From contig DBTS01000023.1 in the NCBI GenBank assembly GCA_002307175.1, positions 1 through 10,655 on the forward strand: a stretch of 10,655 nt of DNA, read 5' to 3'. The notes below the pieces were generated by a model. It was not told the DNA's origin, searched no databases, and saw only the letters and a list, made by a program, of their open reading frames with translations. Positions 1-6,702 of the stretch are shown piece after piece. This DNA is from Rhodocyclaceae bacterium UBA1310 (lineage in GTDB: Bacteria; Pseudomonadota; Gammaproteobacteria; Burkholderiales; Rhodocyclaceae). Positions within the stretch are counted from its first letter, which is position 1, and each line of letters starts with the position of its first letter. The translations under genes were made by a program, and so were the position numbers.

Positions 1-32
1 CCACACTAAAGTCGGATGAACCAAAGATATAG

Positions 33-224
33 GGTGAGATTCTTGGTGCTCATTGTGCGTTTAGCTACCCTGCGAAAGGCACTGAAAATGGGGTTGGCTC
101 AGGTGCTGAAAGGCTAAGAGCGAAGTGGGGTTGGAGTTGTGTATCTCCAAATGACGCGGATCGCGTGGAGTTTGATGGTCACTGCAAGTGGGTGATAGCA
201 GTGAAATGGCATCTGGTGGGTTGA
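33..224 (+). pseudogene. 3' remnant of an unrecognised gene
   Basis: Between a TAG at 30-32 and a TGA at 222-224 there is an open stretch of 63 codons. Its composition looks protein-like: it is rich in Gly, Trp and Lys, has three Cys, and ends in a pattern of alternating hydrophobic residues (CKWVIAVKWHLVG). No ATG, GTG or TTG lies near its beginning in this frame, and all three forward frames carry stops within the first 32 bases. The piece therefore cannot be a complete small gene as it stands. The likely reading is the C-terminal end of a decayed or frameshifted gene whose body lies left of the window. I do not recognise the family. A chance open frame remains possible. Confidence 0.3.
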
Positions 225-453
225 GAGAAATTCATTATTTACAGAACTCATTTCCAATAAAAATAAGTAAATAGATGATAAGATACCTCATAAAAGACTA
301 TCGGAAGTGTTTCTGAATGCTGCTGACAGCCTTGTGTGGCCGAGTTGGTATGGGGTGCTGCGATTTTGTTCGGAGATCTGTCTGGTATCTGAAACTCGAG
401 ACTTGGGAGTTGGCTTTGCTTTTCGCGTGTCGACCTAAACAGCTGTGAAGTGT
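225..453. other. Stretch without a convincing gene, left of the insertion sequence
   Basis: The stretch starts AT-rich and becomes mixed towards the insertion sequence. The only open frame of note runs on the minus strand (248-475) and takes its start codon from inside the IS terminal repeat, so it is not a native gene. Removing the IS and one copy of the target duplication does not create a longer open frame across the junction on the minus strand. I see no tRNA, strong terminator or promoter here. It is probably spacer or decayed DNA. Confidence 0.4.
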
Positions 454-463
454 GTGTGCAGAC
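454..463. repeat. Target site duplication, left copy
   Basis: The 10 bases GTGTGCAGAC directly precede the left end of the insertion sequence and recur exactly after its right end at 1921-1930. The next base (C) is also shared, so the duplication could be read as 11 bp if the element starts one base later. Both lengths suit the IS4 family. An intact duplication means the element arrived by simple transposition and its flanks have not rearranged since. Confidence 0.9.
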
Positions 464-482
464 CAATCCACCCAAGTTAAGC
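464..482 (+). repeat. Left terminal inverted repeat of the IS
   Basis: CAATCCACCCAAGTTAAGC matches, base for base, the reverse complement of 1902-1920. Further in, the two ends share scattered bases including a CATTT block, so the transposase-binding region is probably about 30 bp. The AGTTAAG core resembles the ends of IS4-type elements as I recall them. Confidence 0.92.
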
Positions 483-555
483 CATAAGCATTTGATCTGG
501 CAGCATCAATCCGCGGTTTTGTAAAAAATTCCTTGACTTGATCGCAATTTCGAGC

Positions 556-603
556 GCCCGCCGCCTGCTTGCGCAGTGCTCTTGGCGCAAGCAGGCGGCG
601 GGC
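556..603. promoter_or_regulatory. Perfect 19-bp hairpin before the transposase start codon
   Basis: The arms 556-574 and 585-603 are exact reverse complements, GC-rich, and separated by a 10-base loop (575-584). The right arm ends one base before the ATG at 605. In any RNA that reads through it, the stem would occupy the place where a ribosome binding site should lie, and no free Shine-Dalgarno sequence is visible. IS10 and IS50 are known to limit transposase translation from outside transcripts by sequestering the start region. A similar role is inferred here. There is no U-run directly after the stem, so it is a poor candidate for a plain intrinsic terminator. Confidence 0.75.
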
Positions 604-604
604 A

Positions 605-1891
605 ATGAAGGTTGTTTTGATCTTCTGTCAGCCGCTCATGTCTATCTCTGCGTTGTTTGGTGAGTTTGCCCAGTTTCTTCACTCTGATGCGTTTCGTCAG
701 TGCGCATGTTCTCCCGAGTTTCCGAATGCGTTTAGTCGAATCCGCAAGCTGCCTCTGCCCGCTTTGGTGGCGGTGATGATCAGCGGGATGCGGATGAGTG
801 TGGGCGCTGAGCTCGATGAGTTCTTTGGGCATCTGAATGAACAGGCTGCGCTATTGCACGAGGTCTCGGAGCAGGCTTTTGCGCAGGCTCGGGCCAAGCT
901 CTCTACCTGTGCTTTGCCACGTCTGAATGCGTGGTTGATCAATAAGCTTGAGCAGGCTGCCCTGGTGCCGCGCTGGCGGGGACTGCGGGTAGTGGCCGCC
1001 GATGCGTCCAATCTGCGCTTTGGTTTGCGTGCCAGTCATGTGCGGCGGGCTGCCAGTACCGTGCAGAATGCTTTTGGACTGTTCCTGCCGGGCGCGGAGG
1101 TGATGCTGGCGGCTACGCTCTATAGCCCTTGCGTAGGGGAGCGGCAGATGCTCTTTGAACACCTTGATTGTCTGGAGGAGACGGATTTGCTGGTGCTCGA
1201 CCGGGGGTATCCGTGCCGTTGGCTGGTGGCTGTACTCAATGCACGCGCGATACGCTTTTGTATGCGGGTCGAGCGCAGTGGGCGGGGTGGCTTTGCTTGT
1301 GTGCGTGAGTTTTTACGCTCCGGTCGTGATCAGGCCATTGTGACGCTGGCTCGGCCCTGTACGCGTGATGCCCATGACTATGAATGTCCGGCGACACCGC
1401 AGACGGTGCGTCTGGTGCGGCAAGTCTCTCCGAATGGGGTGGTTACGGCGTTGATGACCAACCTGCTTGATGCCCAGGCGTTTCCGACGCAGGATTTTGG
1501 TGCGCTCTATCATCAACGCTGGCGCATTGAGGAGGCTTTCAAACGCCTCAAGCACCGCCTGTGTCTGGAGCACGTATCAGGCCTGTCGCAACGAGTGGTC
1601 ATGCAGGACTTCGCTGCACGCGTACTCTGTGACAATCTGCAGGCGCTGGCCTGTCTGGCAAGCCAGGACACACATCCACTCCCGCCAGCGCGCAGAATCA
1701 ATCACGCCTATGCCCACACTGCACTCAAACCGATCTTGCCTGTCTTGTTGTTGACCCAGACAGGCTTGCGCCTATTGGCCAAAACCCTCGGGCTGATTGG
1801 CGGGAAAACCTACAAGCATCGCCAGGGCCTCTCCAAACCCAGACCACCAAGGGATAAGCCTCACAAGCACATGACACAGAAGGCTTGTTAA
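605..1891 (+). CDS. IS4-family transposase (DDE/YREK)
   Basis: This 428-residue protein would cut and join the ends of its own insertion sequence. The catalytic acidic residues are visible. The first Asp is D133 in VVAADASNLRF, and the second is D199 in LLVLDRGY. The third catalytic residue is E309 within Y302-HQ-R305-WRI-E309-EAFKRL-K316, a perfect match to the IS4 Y-(2)-R-(3)-E-(6)-K signature. The ATG at 605 is chosen over an in-frame TTG at 569 because the TTG lies inside the left arm of the hairpin. A later in-frame ATG at 638 would also leave a plausible protein. No Shine-Dalgarno sequence is visible before 605, which fits low, controlled expression. The C-terminal tail is basic (Lys/Arg/His-rich). 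No frameshift or internal stop is seen, so the gene looks functional. Confidence 0.93.
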   Translation: MKVVLIFCQPLMSISALFGEFAQFLHSDAFRQCACSPEFPNAFSRIRKLPLPALVAVMISGMRMSVGAELDEFFGHLNEQAALLHEVSEQAFAQARAKLSTCALPRLNAWLINKLEQAALVPRWRGLRVVAADASNLRFGLRASHVRRAASTVQNAFGLFLPGAEVMLAATLYSPCVGERQMLFEHLDCLEETDLLVLDRGYPCRWLVAVLNARAIRFCMRVERSGRGGFACVREFLRSGRDQAIVTLARPCTRDAHDYECPATPQTVRLVRQVSPNGVVTALMTNLLDAQAFPTQDFGALYHQRWRIEEAFKRLKHRLCLEHVSGLSQRVVMQDFAARVLCDNLQALACLASQDTHPLPPARRINHAYAHTALKPILPVLLLTQTGLRLLAKTLGLIGGKTYKHRQGLSKPRPPRDKPHKHMTQKAC

Positions 1892-1901
1892 AATGATAAG
1901 T

Positions 1902-1920
1902 GCTTAACTTGGGTGGATTG
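1902..1920 (-). repeat. Right terminal inverted repeat of the IS
   Basis: GCTTAACTTGGGTGGATTG is the exact reverse complement of the left end at 464-482. It begins 10 bases after the transposase stop codon and is followed directly by the right copy of the 10-bp target duplication. Confidence 0.92.
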
Positions 1921-1930
1921 GTGTGCAGAC
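1921..1930. repeat. Target site duplication, right copy
   Basis: GTGTGCAGAC is identical to 454-463. The two copies flank the element exactly, which fixes its borders to within one base. Confidence 0.9.
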
Positions 1931-2166
1931 CCCACGCATTGCCAGAAGGGCTTTGACTTCTAAGGATATGCCATTGTTTTTCTTCAACGGCTGATATTGT
2001 AAAAAATACTATACGCATAAATTATTCGCACAAAAATTCCTTCCAATAGTCAAATGTCGTGCCACGCTCCTGGTCTCTCCCATCTGTCGAGATGGTCGGA
2101 AAGGCCGGCGGGTTCTGTAAAAAGGTTTGTTCGAGAAAATTGTGTAATGGGAATGCAAGGATCGCT
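1931..2166 (+). other. AT-rich leader between the IS and the methyltransferase gene
   Basis: No gene is supported here. The methyltransferase frame stays open back to an in-frame ATG at 2059, but the segment 2059-2166 gives a basic, Cys-rich, unfolded-looking peptide and has no ribosome binding site. A weak promoter-like pair may lie at TTCAAC (1983-1988) and TACTAT (2007-2012), 18 bases apart, within an AT-rich tract. It matches the sigma-70 consensus poorly (3 of 6 and 4 of 6). The IS insertion has put its own end about 60 bases upstream of this tract, so it may have separated the gene from an older upstream promoter or operon. Confidence 0.35.
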
Positions 2167-3135
2167 ATGAGTAAATATGCCTTTTTTGGTGTAGGTAGTG
2201 CTTGGAATGATTTAAGAAGCGTCGTTTCTAGAGATAAATTCCCGGTGGCTCTCATTGACAATTGCATTGACTTGCAAGGTCGTATGATTGATGGTGTTCC
2301 TGTTATTTCACCTGTGAATGCAGTAGAAGCGGAGATAGATGCTTTTGTTGTTTCTGGTCGATATACGGACCAAATGTTGGCTCAACTGACTGAATTGGGT
2401 GTATCGAGAGAGAGAATTTTGTTTTACGGGGTAGGATCTTCAGATGTATTAACTGGTGCAATGAAGCTTGAGCATCAGAAGTTCTGTGAATATATAGGTA
2501 TAAATTTTCTTCCCGTCGGGGTTTGTTCTGTCAACATATTGCCTATGGAATCTTATGGATATCCAGGCAATGATTGGTGTCGTTATTCGACTTTCAGACT
2601 GGTTGCAGAAGAAGTTAAGCGAAAGAATTTGTCTGGTGCAATGGCCGAATTGGGAGTTTATCAGGGGAGTACCGCTTCTTATCTGAATCGGCTATTTCCG
2701 GGGAAAACTCTCTATTTGTTTGATACTTTTGAGGGCTTTTCTGAGGCGGATGTCAACAAAGAGTCGGGTGAGGGTTTTAGTGTTTCTCGCGCCGGCCAAT
2801 TTTCTGACACCAATATTGCCTTGGTTCTTGAAAAACTGAGTGCGCCAGAGCGTGTTGTTGTCAGAAAAGGTTATTTTCCAGATACATTAGATGGTCTCGA
2901 AGAAGAGTTTTCATTGGTAAGTCTTGATGTTGATCTTTATGCACCAACCATATCCGGGTTAGAGTATTTTTATCCCCGTCTCCAGTCCGGAGGGTATTTG
3001 TTTATACATGATTACAATAATGTCAGGTTTGAAGGTGTTTGTTCTGCTGTTAGAGATTTTATGAATTCTTATGGGAATATTCCATTTGTTCCTCTTCCTG
3101 ATGCCTGCGGTTCGGTTGTTGTTTGCAAGCCTTGA
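2167..3135 (+). CDS. TylF-type SAM-dependent sugar O-methyltransferase with Rossmann-like N-terminal domain
   Basis: The 322-residue product has two parts. Residues 1-95 look like a small Rossmann-type domain (YAFFGVGSAW, then VALIDN, then VPVISP) of the kind found in front of glycan-modifying enzymes. Residues 105-322 match the TylF/macrocin O-methyltransferase family. SAM-binding motif I is ELGVYQGSTA (161-170), followed by LFDTFEGF (184-191), the likely metal-binding LDVDLY (253-258), and FIHDYN (279-284). The family methylates sugar hydroxyls, often in O-antigen or secondary-metabolite pathways; the substrate here is unknown. The start at 2167 is chosen because AAGGA (2157-2161) sits five bases before it. 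The gene is clearly AT-richer than the operon to its right and has no glycan partner genes in view, which suggests horizontal acquisition or the end of a cluster cut off by the IS. Confidence 0.82.
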   Translation: MSKYAFFGVGSAWNDLRSVVSRDKFPVALIDNCIDLQGRMIDGVPVISPVNAVEAEIDAFVVSGRYTDQMLAQLTELGVSRERILFYGVGSSDVLTGAMKLEHQKFCEYIGINFLPVGVCSVNILPMESYGYPGNDWCRYSTFRLVAEEVKRKNLSGAMAELGVYQGSTASYLNRLFPGKTLYLFDTFEGFSEADVNKESGEGFSVSRAGQFSDTNIALVLEKLSAPERVVVRKGYFPDTLDGLEEEFSLVSLDVDLYAPTISGLEYFYPRLQSGGYLFIHDYNNVRFEGVCSAVRDFMNSYGNIPFVPLPDACGSVVVCKP

Positions 3136-3233
3136 GGCCATTGTCTTACTTCCGAGCTTCGACTGCTGATTACGAGAGTCGGTTTGATATTACGAAAATG
3201 TATATAAATTTGTTGCTGCGGCATTCTATTTTT

Positions 3234-3239
3234 TTGACA
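3234..3239 (+). promoter_or_regulatory. Possible -35 element ahead of the membrane protein gene
   Basis: A perfect TTGACA occurs about 118 bases before the start codon at 3357. The best -10 candidate is TTTTAT (3259-3264), at a 19-base spacing that is longer than usual. The sigma-70 assignment is therefore weak. The surrounding 3136-3356 gap is AT-rich and holds no convincing gene. An open frame at 3123-3326 overlaps the end of the methyltransferase and has no ribosome binding site. Confidence 0.3.
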
Positions 3240-3356
3240 AGCTACGCTGTTTCATGGCTTTTATTACGAAATTTGACGGGGCCTGTTTGTTTAGATTCGT
3301 GTGCTCACCGGTGCCATACGTCATAATAGCTGGTCGAATGTCAGCTGAGAGCATGA

Positions 3357-4331
3357 ATGATTGTTCCTGAATATTGGGCACGGGCGCGTGGGCAGGGCCA
3401 AAGTGGCAGGCGGCAGGTAACTGTGCATCGTTATGGATGGTCGGATACCAGCCTGGTGGACGCCACGAAAATGGCGGAGGCTCGCGTGGATGAAGCCTTG
3501 CAGCAGATACTTGCAGGTGCAAGGCTTGAGCGGCGGGAGTGCCTTGGCGTGTATAACGGTGCCGATGGTGTTCCGATTCGCGAGGAAGTGGTAAGCCGCA
3601 GCGGCGATAGCGTAATCTCGCGTAACAGCTACGGCGCCAGATGCCTGAATACACCAAATGTATTGTTTGCCGATATAGATTTTGCAGAGCCGGCGGCGAG
3701 TGTGTCTCTGGGGTTTTTTGTGTGCCTGTTGGCGGTTATTGCCGGGGTAGCCCTGTTTGGTGTCTCCATCAAGTGGCTGTTCCTTGGGATGGTTGTCATG
3801 CTTATCTTTCCGCTTGTGGAGCGGGCGGTGAAGCGGCTGCGAATGCGCCGCCTGGGTGGCTATGAGGGGATTGCACGAAGCCGCATCAAGGCGTTCTTGC
3901 ACCTGCATCAATCCTGGAATTTGCGACTGTACCGGACACCGAATGGTATGCGGTTGATTGCCACGCATCAGTGTTTTGATCCGGCAGCCACCGAGGTGCA
4001 GGCTTTTTTCAAGGCGGTCGGCACTGATCCTGTTTACAGCCGCATGTGTCTCAATCAGAAATGTTTCCGCGCACGGCTGACGGCCAAGCCCTGGCGAATC
4101 GGTATCAGCCGCCATATGCGGCCGCATTCGGGAAGCTGGCCGGTCCCGGAAGAATGCCTGCCGGCACGCAGGAAGTGGGTTGCTGATTACGAAACACGAG
4201 CTGCCAGCTATGCGGCCTGCCGGTATATCGAATCACTTGGCTCGGGCGTTATTTCGGAAGATACGCGGGCTGTTGTAGAGCTGCATGATCAACTTTCACA
4301 GGCCTTGGATACAGGGCTGCAGCTTGCCTAG
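3357..4331 (+). CDS. Conserved uncharacterised two-helix membrane protein with DxD motif
   Basis: This 324-residue protein belongs to a family I recall only as hypothetical transmembrane proteins of Proteobacteria; its function is unknown. Residues 1-114 form a soluble, charged N-terminal part with a conserved-looking core RNSYGARCLNTP followed by VLFADIDF, which places two Asp at 106 and 108. Two hydrophobic segments follow (about 115-134 and 138-154) with a very short turn, so both flanking parts should lie on the same side of the inner membrane. The basic stretch KRLRMRR (159-165) suggests that side is the cytoplasm. The C-terminal part carries WNLRLYRTPNGMRLIATH, DPVYSRMCLNQKCFRARLTAKPWR and a final helical region. 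Start at 3357 has only a weak GAGAG ribosome site. It is convergent with the operon on its right and transcribed alone. I see no frameshift. Confidence 0.75.
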   Translation: MIVPEYWARARGQGQSGRRQVTVHRYGWSDTSLVDATKMAEARVDEALQQILAGARLERRECLGVYNGADGVPIREEVVSRSGDSVISRNSYGARCLNTPNVLFADIDFAEPAASVSLGFFVCLLAVIAGVALFGVSIKWLFLGMVVMLIFPLVERAVKRLRMRRLGGYEGIARSRIKAFLHLHQSWNLRLYRTPNGMRLIATHQCFDPAATEVQAFFKAVGTDPVYSRMCLNQKCFRARLTAKPWRIGISRHMRPHSGSWPVPEECLPARRKWVADYETRAASYAACRYIESLGSGVISEDTRAVVELHDQLSQALDTGLQLA

Positions 4332-4551
4332 TGTTGTGGCGAGGCTAGCTTTCAACGAAAAGACAGCAGGCCGTGTTGCATCCCCCTCCGTAAACAGGTG
4401 AGGCTTGGGAATGAAGTAGGGGGCAATGAATGTGAGCGAATTGCACCGAACGCCCATTCCTCATGATGGGATGGTAACGCAGGTTCGTTCGATGCGGCAG
4501 GTGCTATTCGTTGCGCTTCGATTTTGGTGGGTCTGGCGACCACACTGGCTT
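4332..4551. other. Convergent intergenic region with imperfect inverted repeat
   Basis: The gap separates the end of the membrane protein gene from the end of transketolase, which face each other. An imperfect inverted repeat spans 4437-4452 and 4486-4510: CGAAC pairs with GTTCG, GCAC with GTGC, and an outer CGAAT with ATTCG, with a bulge on the right arm. A shorter CCCAT/ATGGG pair sits inside it. No clear U-run follows on either strand, so a two-way terminator is possible but unproven. An ATG at 4426 has a good AGGGGG site ahead of it, but its frame soon becomes the antisense of transketolase. Confidence 0.25.
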
Positions 4552-6702
4552 TCAGCCGTGCGTTGCCTGCCTGCTCAGCTGTTCGCGGGCAGCGGTGATG
4601 ACGTGGGCTGCATCGAATCCGAAATGGGCTTCGGTGACCTTGCCGGGGGCCGAGATGCCGAATGTGCGCATTGCGAGTACGCTGCCAGTGCGGCCAACAT
4701 AGCGATCCCAGCCGAGCGCGGCGGCGGCTTCCACCGAGACGCGGGCGGTGACGGCATCGGGCAGCACGCTCTGGCGATATGCTTCGCTCTGGTTTTCGAA
4801 TAAATCCCAGGAGGGCATGCTGACAACGCGCACGGCGATGCCTTCGTGGGTGAGTGTTTCGTATGCGGCAATGCACAGGGCGACTTCGCTGCCGCTGGCC
4901 ATCAGGATCAGTTCTGGTTTGCCTTCGGGGGCATCAGCGAGCACGTAGGCGCCGTGGGCGAGGCCGCTGGCGTGTGCGTATTTTTCGCGGTCGAGCGTTG
5001 GCAGTGCCTGCCGCGAGAGCACGAGGCTGGCAGGGCGGTCGGTGAGCAGCATGATGATCCGCCAGGCTTCGGTGACTTCGTTGGCGTCTGCCGGGCGCAG
5101 CAGCATCATGTTGGGCATGGCGCGGAAGGATGCAAGCTGCTCGATGGGCTGATGGGTGGGGCCATCTTCTCCCATGCTAATGGAATCATGCGTCCATACA
5201 TAGATGACAGGAAGGCCCATCATGGCGCTGAGCCGGATCGCGCCCCGGCAGTAATCGCTGAACACGAAGAAACTGGCAGCAAATGGCCGCAGCTTCGAGA
5301 CACACAAGCCGTTGGCGATGGCACACATGGCGTGTTCGCGTACACCGAAATGGAAGTTTCGGCCGGCTTCGCTGCAGCGCTCGCCACCACTGTTCGATGC
5401 CTCGGCGGATGCTGCGGCGGGCGGTTCGAACTGGCCGGCGAACTCAAAGTCCAGATGGGTTTTCGTGGAAGGGGCCAGATCCGCCGAGCCGCCCAGCAGC
5501 CAGGGCATCTTTGCGGCGATGGCGTTGAGCACCTTGCCCGAGGCCTCGCGTGTGGCGAGCCCTTTGGCGTTGACGGGGAAAACCGGCAGTGCGCTGTCCC
5601 AGCCTTCCGGCAGCTGGCCTTGCTGCATGCTGTCGAGTTGTGCTGCGAGGTCGGGGTATTGGGCGGTGTAGGCGGCAAGCTTTTCGTTCCAGGTTTCGTG
5701 CGCGAGGGTGCCGCGGCGCCCGAAGTTTGTGTGGAAGTGATCGGGCACGCTCTCTGGCACCTGAAAGTGTGCATCGGGATCGAAGCCGTAGAACTCTTTT
5801 GCGAGGCGCGCCTCGGCGCTGCCGAGGGGTTCGCCGTGCGCCTCCTTGGTATCCTGCTTGTGCGGGGCACCGTAGCCGATGTGGCTGTGCACGATGATCA
5901 GGGTCGGCTGATCGTGTGTGGCGACAAAAGCCTGGAGCTGCGCATCCAGTGCGCTGATGTTGTTGGCATCATCAACATGCACAACGCGCCAGCCATAGGC
6001 CTGGAAGCGCGCACCGACATCTTCCGTGAAAGTGATGTTGATGGAGCCTTCAATGCTGATCTGATTGGCGTCATAGATCCAGCACAGCTTGCCAAGCCTG
6101 AGATGCCCGGCGAGGGAGGCAGCCTCGCTGCTGATGCCTTCCATCATGTCTCCGTCACCACACAGAACGTAGGTGCTGTAATCGAACAGCCCGAAGCCCG
6201 GCCGGTTGTAGGTGGCGGCGAGCCAGCGTCCCGCAATCGCCATGCCGACGCTGCTGGCCGCCCCCTGGCCGAGCGGGCCCGTGGTGGTTTCCACGCCGGC
6301 AGTCCAGCCATATTCAGGGTGGCCGGTGCAGCGGCTGTTTTCCTGGCGAAAACTTTTGAGGTCGGTCATGGTGACGGCGAACTCAGCAGGGTTTTGCCCG
6401 TGAATACCTTTCGCCTTGGTGCTGCATAGGTAGATGAGCCCGTACAACAGCGCTGAAGCGTGCCCGGCAGAGAGCACGAAGCGATCACGGTTGGGCCATT
6501 CGGCGTCGTTCGGGTCGAAACACATGAAGCGCTGCCATAAACAGTACGCGATGGGTGCGGCCCCCATGGGTGTGCCGGGGTGGCCGGACTTGGCCTGCTC
6601 CACCTGGTCAATGGCAAGCGTGCGCAGGGTGTTGATGCACAGCTGGTCTATCCTGGCATTCTCGGCCAGCTCTGTGTTTTTCTGATCGTGATGGGTGTTC
6701 AT
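4552..6702 (-). CDS. tkt: Transketolase
   Basis: Transketolase moves two-carbon ketol units between sugar phosphates using thiamine diphosphate and a divalent metal, in the cytoplasm. The 716-residue product shows SGHPGTPMG (39-47), the cofactor-binding GDGDMMEG (182-189) followed by N213, GGSADLAPS (404-412), and FGVREHAM (452-459) with the catalytic glutamate E456. The C-terminal domain runs to the end. The open frame reaches back to 6840, but the ATG at 6702 is chosen: it overlaps the stop of pgi as ATGA, has AGGG 9-12 bases upstream, and begins just before the conserved CINTLRTLAIDQ. The protein is longer than the usual 660-680 residues, mainly because of an Ala/Ser-rich insert at about 424-448. 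It is the last gene of the operon and supplies the xylulose 5-phosphate reactions that link pentoses to fructose 6-phosphate and triose. Confidence 0.96.
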   Translation of the reverse strand: MNTHHDQKNTELAENARIDQLCINTLRTLAIDQVEQAKSGHPGTPMGAAPIAYCLWQRFMCFDPNDAEWPNRDRFVLSAGHASALLYGLIYLCSTKAKGIHGQNPAEFAVTMTDLKSFRQENSRCTGHPEYGWTAGVETTTGPLGQGAASSVGMAIAGRWLAATYNRPGFGLFDYSTYVLCGDGDMMEGISSEAASLAGHLRLGKLCWIYDANQISIEGSINITFTEDVGARFQAYGWRVVHVDDANNISALDAQLQAFVATHDQPTLIIVHSHIGYGAPHKQDTKEAHGEPLGSAEARLAKEFYGFDPDAHFQVPESVPDHFHTNFGRRGTLAHETWNEKLAAYTAQYPDLAAQLDSMQQGQLPEGWDSALPVFPVNAKGLATREASGKVLNAIAAKMPWLLGGSADLAPSTKTHLDFEFAGQFEPPAAASAEASNSGGERCSEAGRNFHFGVREHAMCAIANGLCVSKLRPFAASFFVFSDYCRGAIRLSAMMGLPVIYVWTHDSISMGEDGPTHQPIEQLASFRAMPNMMLLRPADANEVTEAWRIIMLLTDRPASLVLSRQALPTLDREKYAHASGLAHGAYVLADAPEGKPELILMASGSEVALCIAAYETLTHEGIAVRVVSMPSWDLFENQSEAYRQSVLPDAVTARVSVEAAAALGWDRYVGRTGSVLAMRTFGISAPGKVTEAHFGFDAAHVITAAREQLSRQATHG

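Larger units (their letters stand above)
464..1920 (+). mobile_element. Complete IS4-family insertion sequence, 1457 bp
   Basis: The element is bounded by perfect 19-bp terminal inverted repeats beginning CAATCCACCC and containing AGTTAAGC, with partial similarity continuing inward for about 10 more bases. It is flanked by a 10-bp direct repeat of the target. It carries one transposase gene that fills most of its length. A 19-bp perfect inverted repeat lies just ahead of the transposase start. Length, single-gene layout, duplication size and the Y-(2)-R-(3)-E-(6)-K signature of the transposase all fit the IS4 family. I cannot name the exact element or subgroup without a database search. It looks intact and potentially active. 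Confidence 0.93.

Noticed and set aside
2059..2166. Upstream extension of the methyltransferase to an ATG at 2059
   Set aside because: The extra 36 residues look non-coding and there is no ribosome site, whereas 2167 has AAGGA at ideal spacing.
3160..3181. Short CGACT/AGTCG inverted repeat after the methyltransferase stop, considered as a terminator
   Set aside because: The stem is only five base pairs with a 12-base loop and no U-run, well below what an intrinsic terminator needs.
3123..3326. Small plus-strand frame after the methyltransferase gene
   Set aside because: It overlaps the methyltransferase end, lacks a ribosome site and has no clear domain. One hydrophobic patch alone is not enough.
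3321..4127. Minus-strand open frame (268 codons) opposite the membrane protein gene
   Set aside because: The plus-strand product has coherent membrane segments and family-like motifs. The minus-strand product is a basic, Pro/His-rich shadow.
4426..4803. Plus-strand frame of 125 codons with a good AGGGGG site before its ATG
   Set aside because: About two thirds of it is antisense to transketolase, and the first 40 residues match nothing I know. The ribosome site is probably coincidental.
4846..6429. Long plus-strand open frame (527 codons) opposite transketolase
   Set aside because: It lies wholly antisense to a clear transketolase gene. The translation has no recognisable motifs and is the usual product of GC-rich codon bias.
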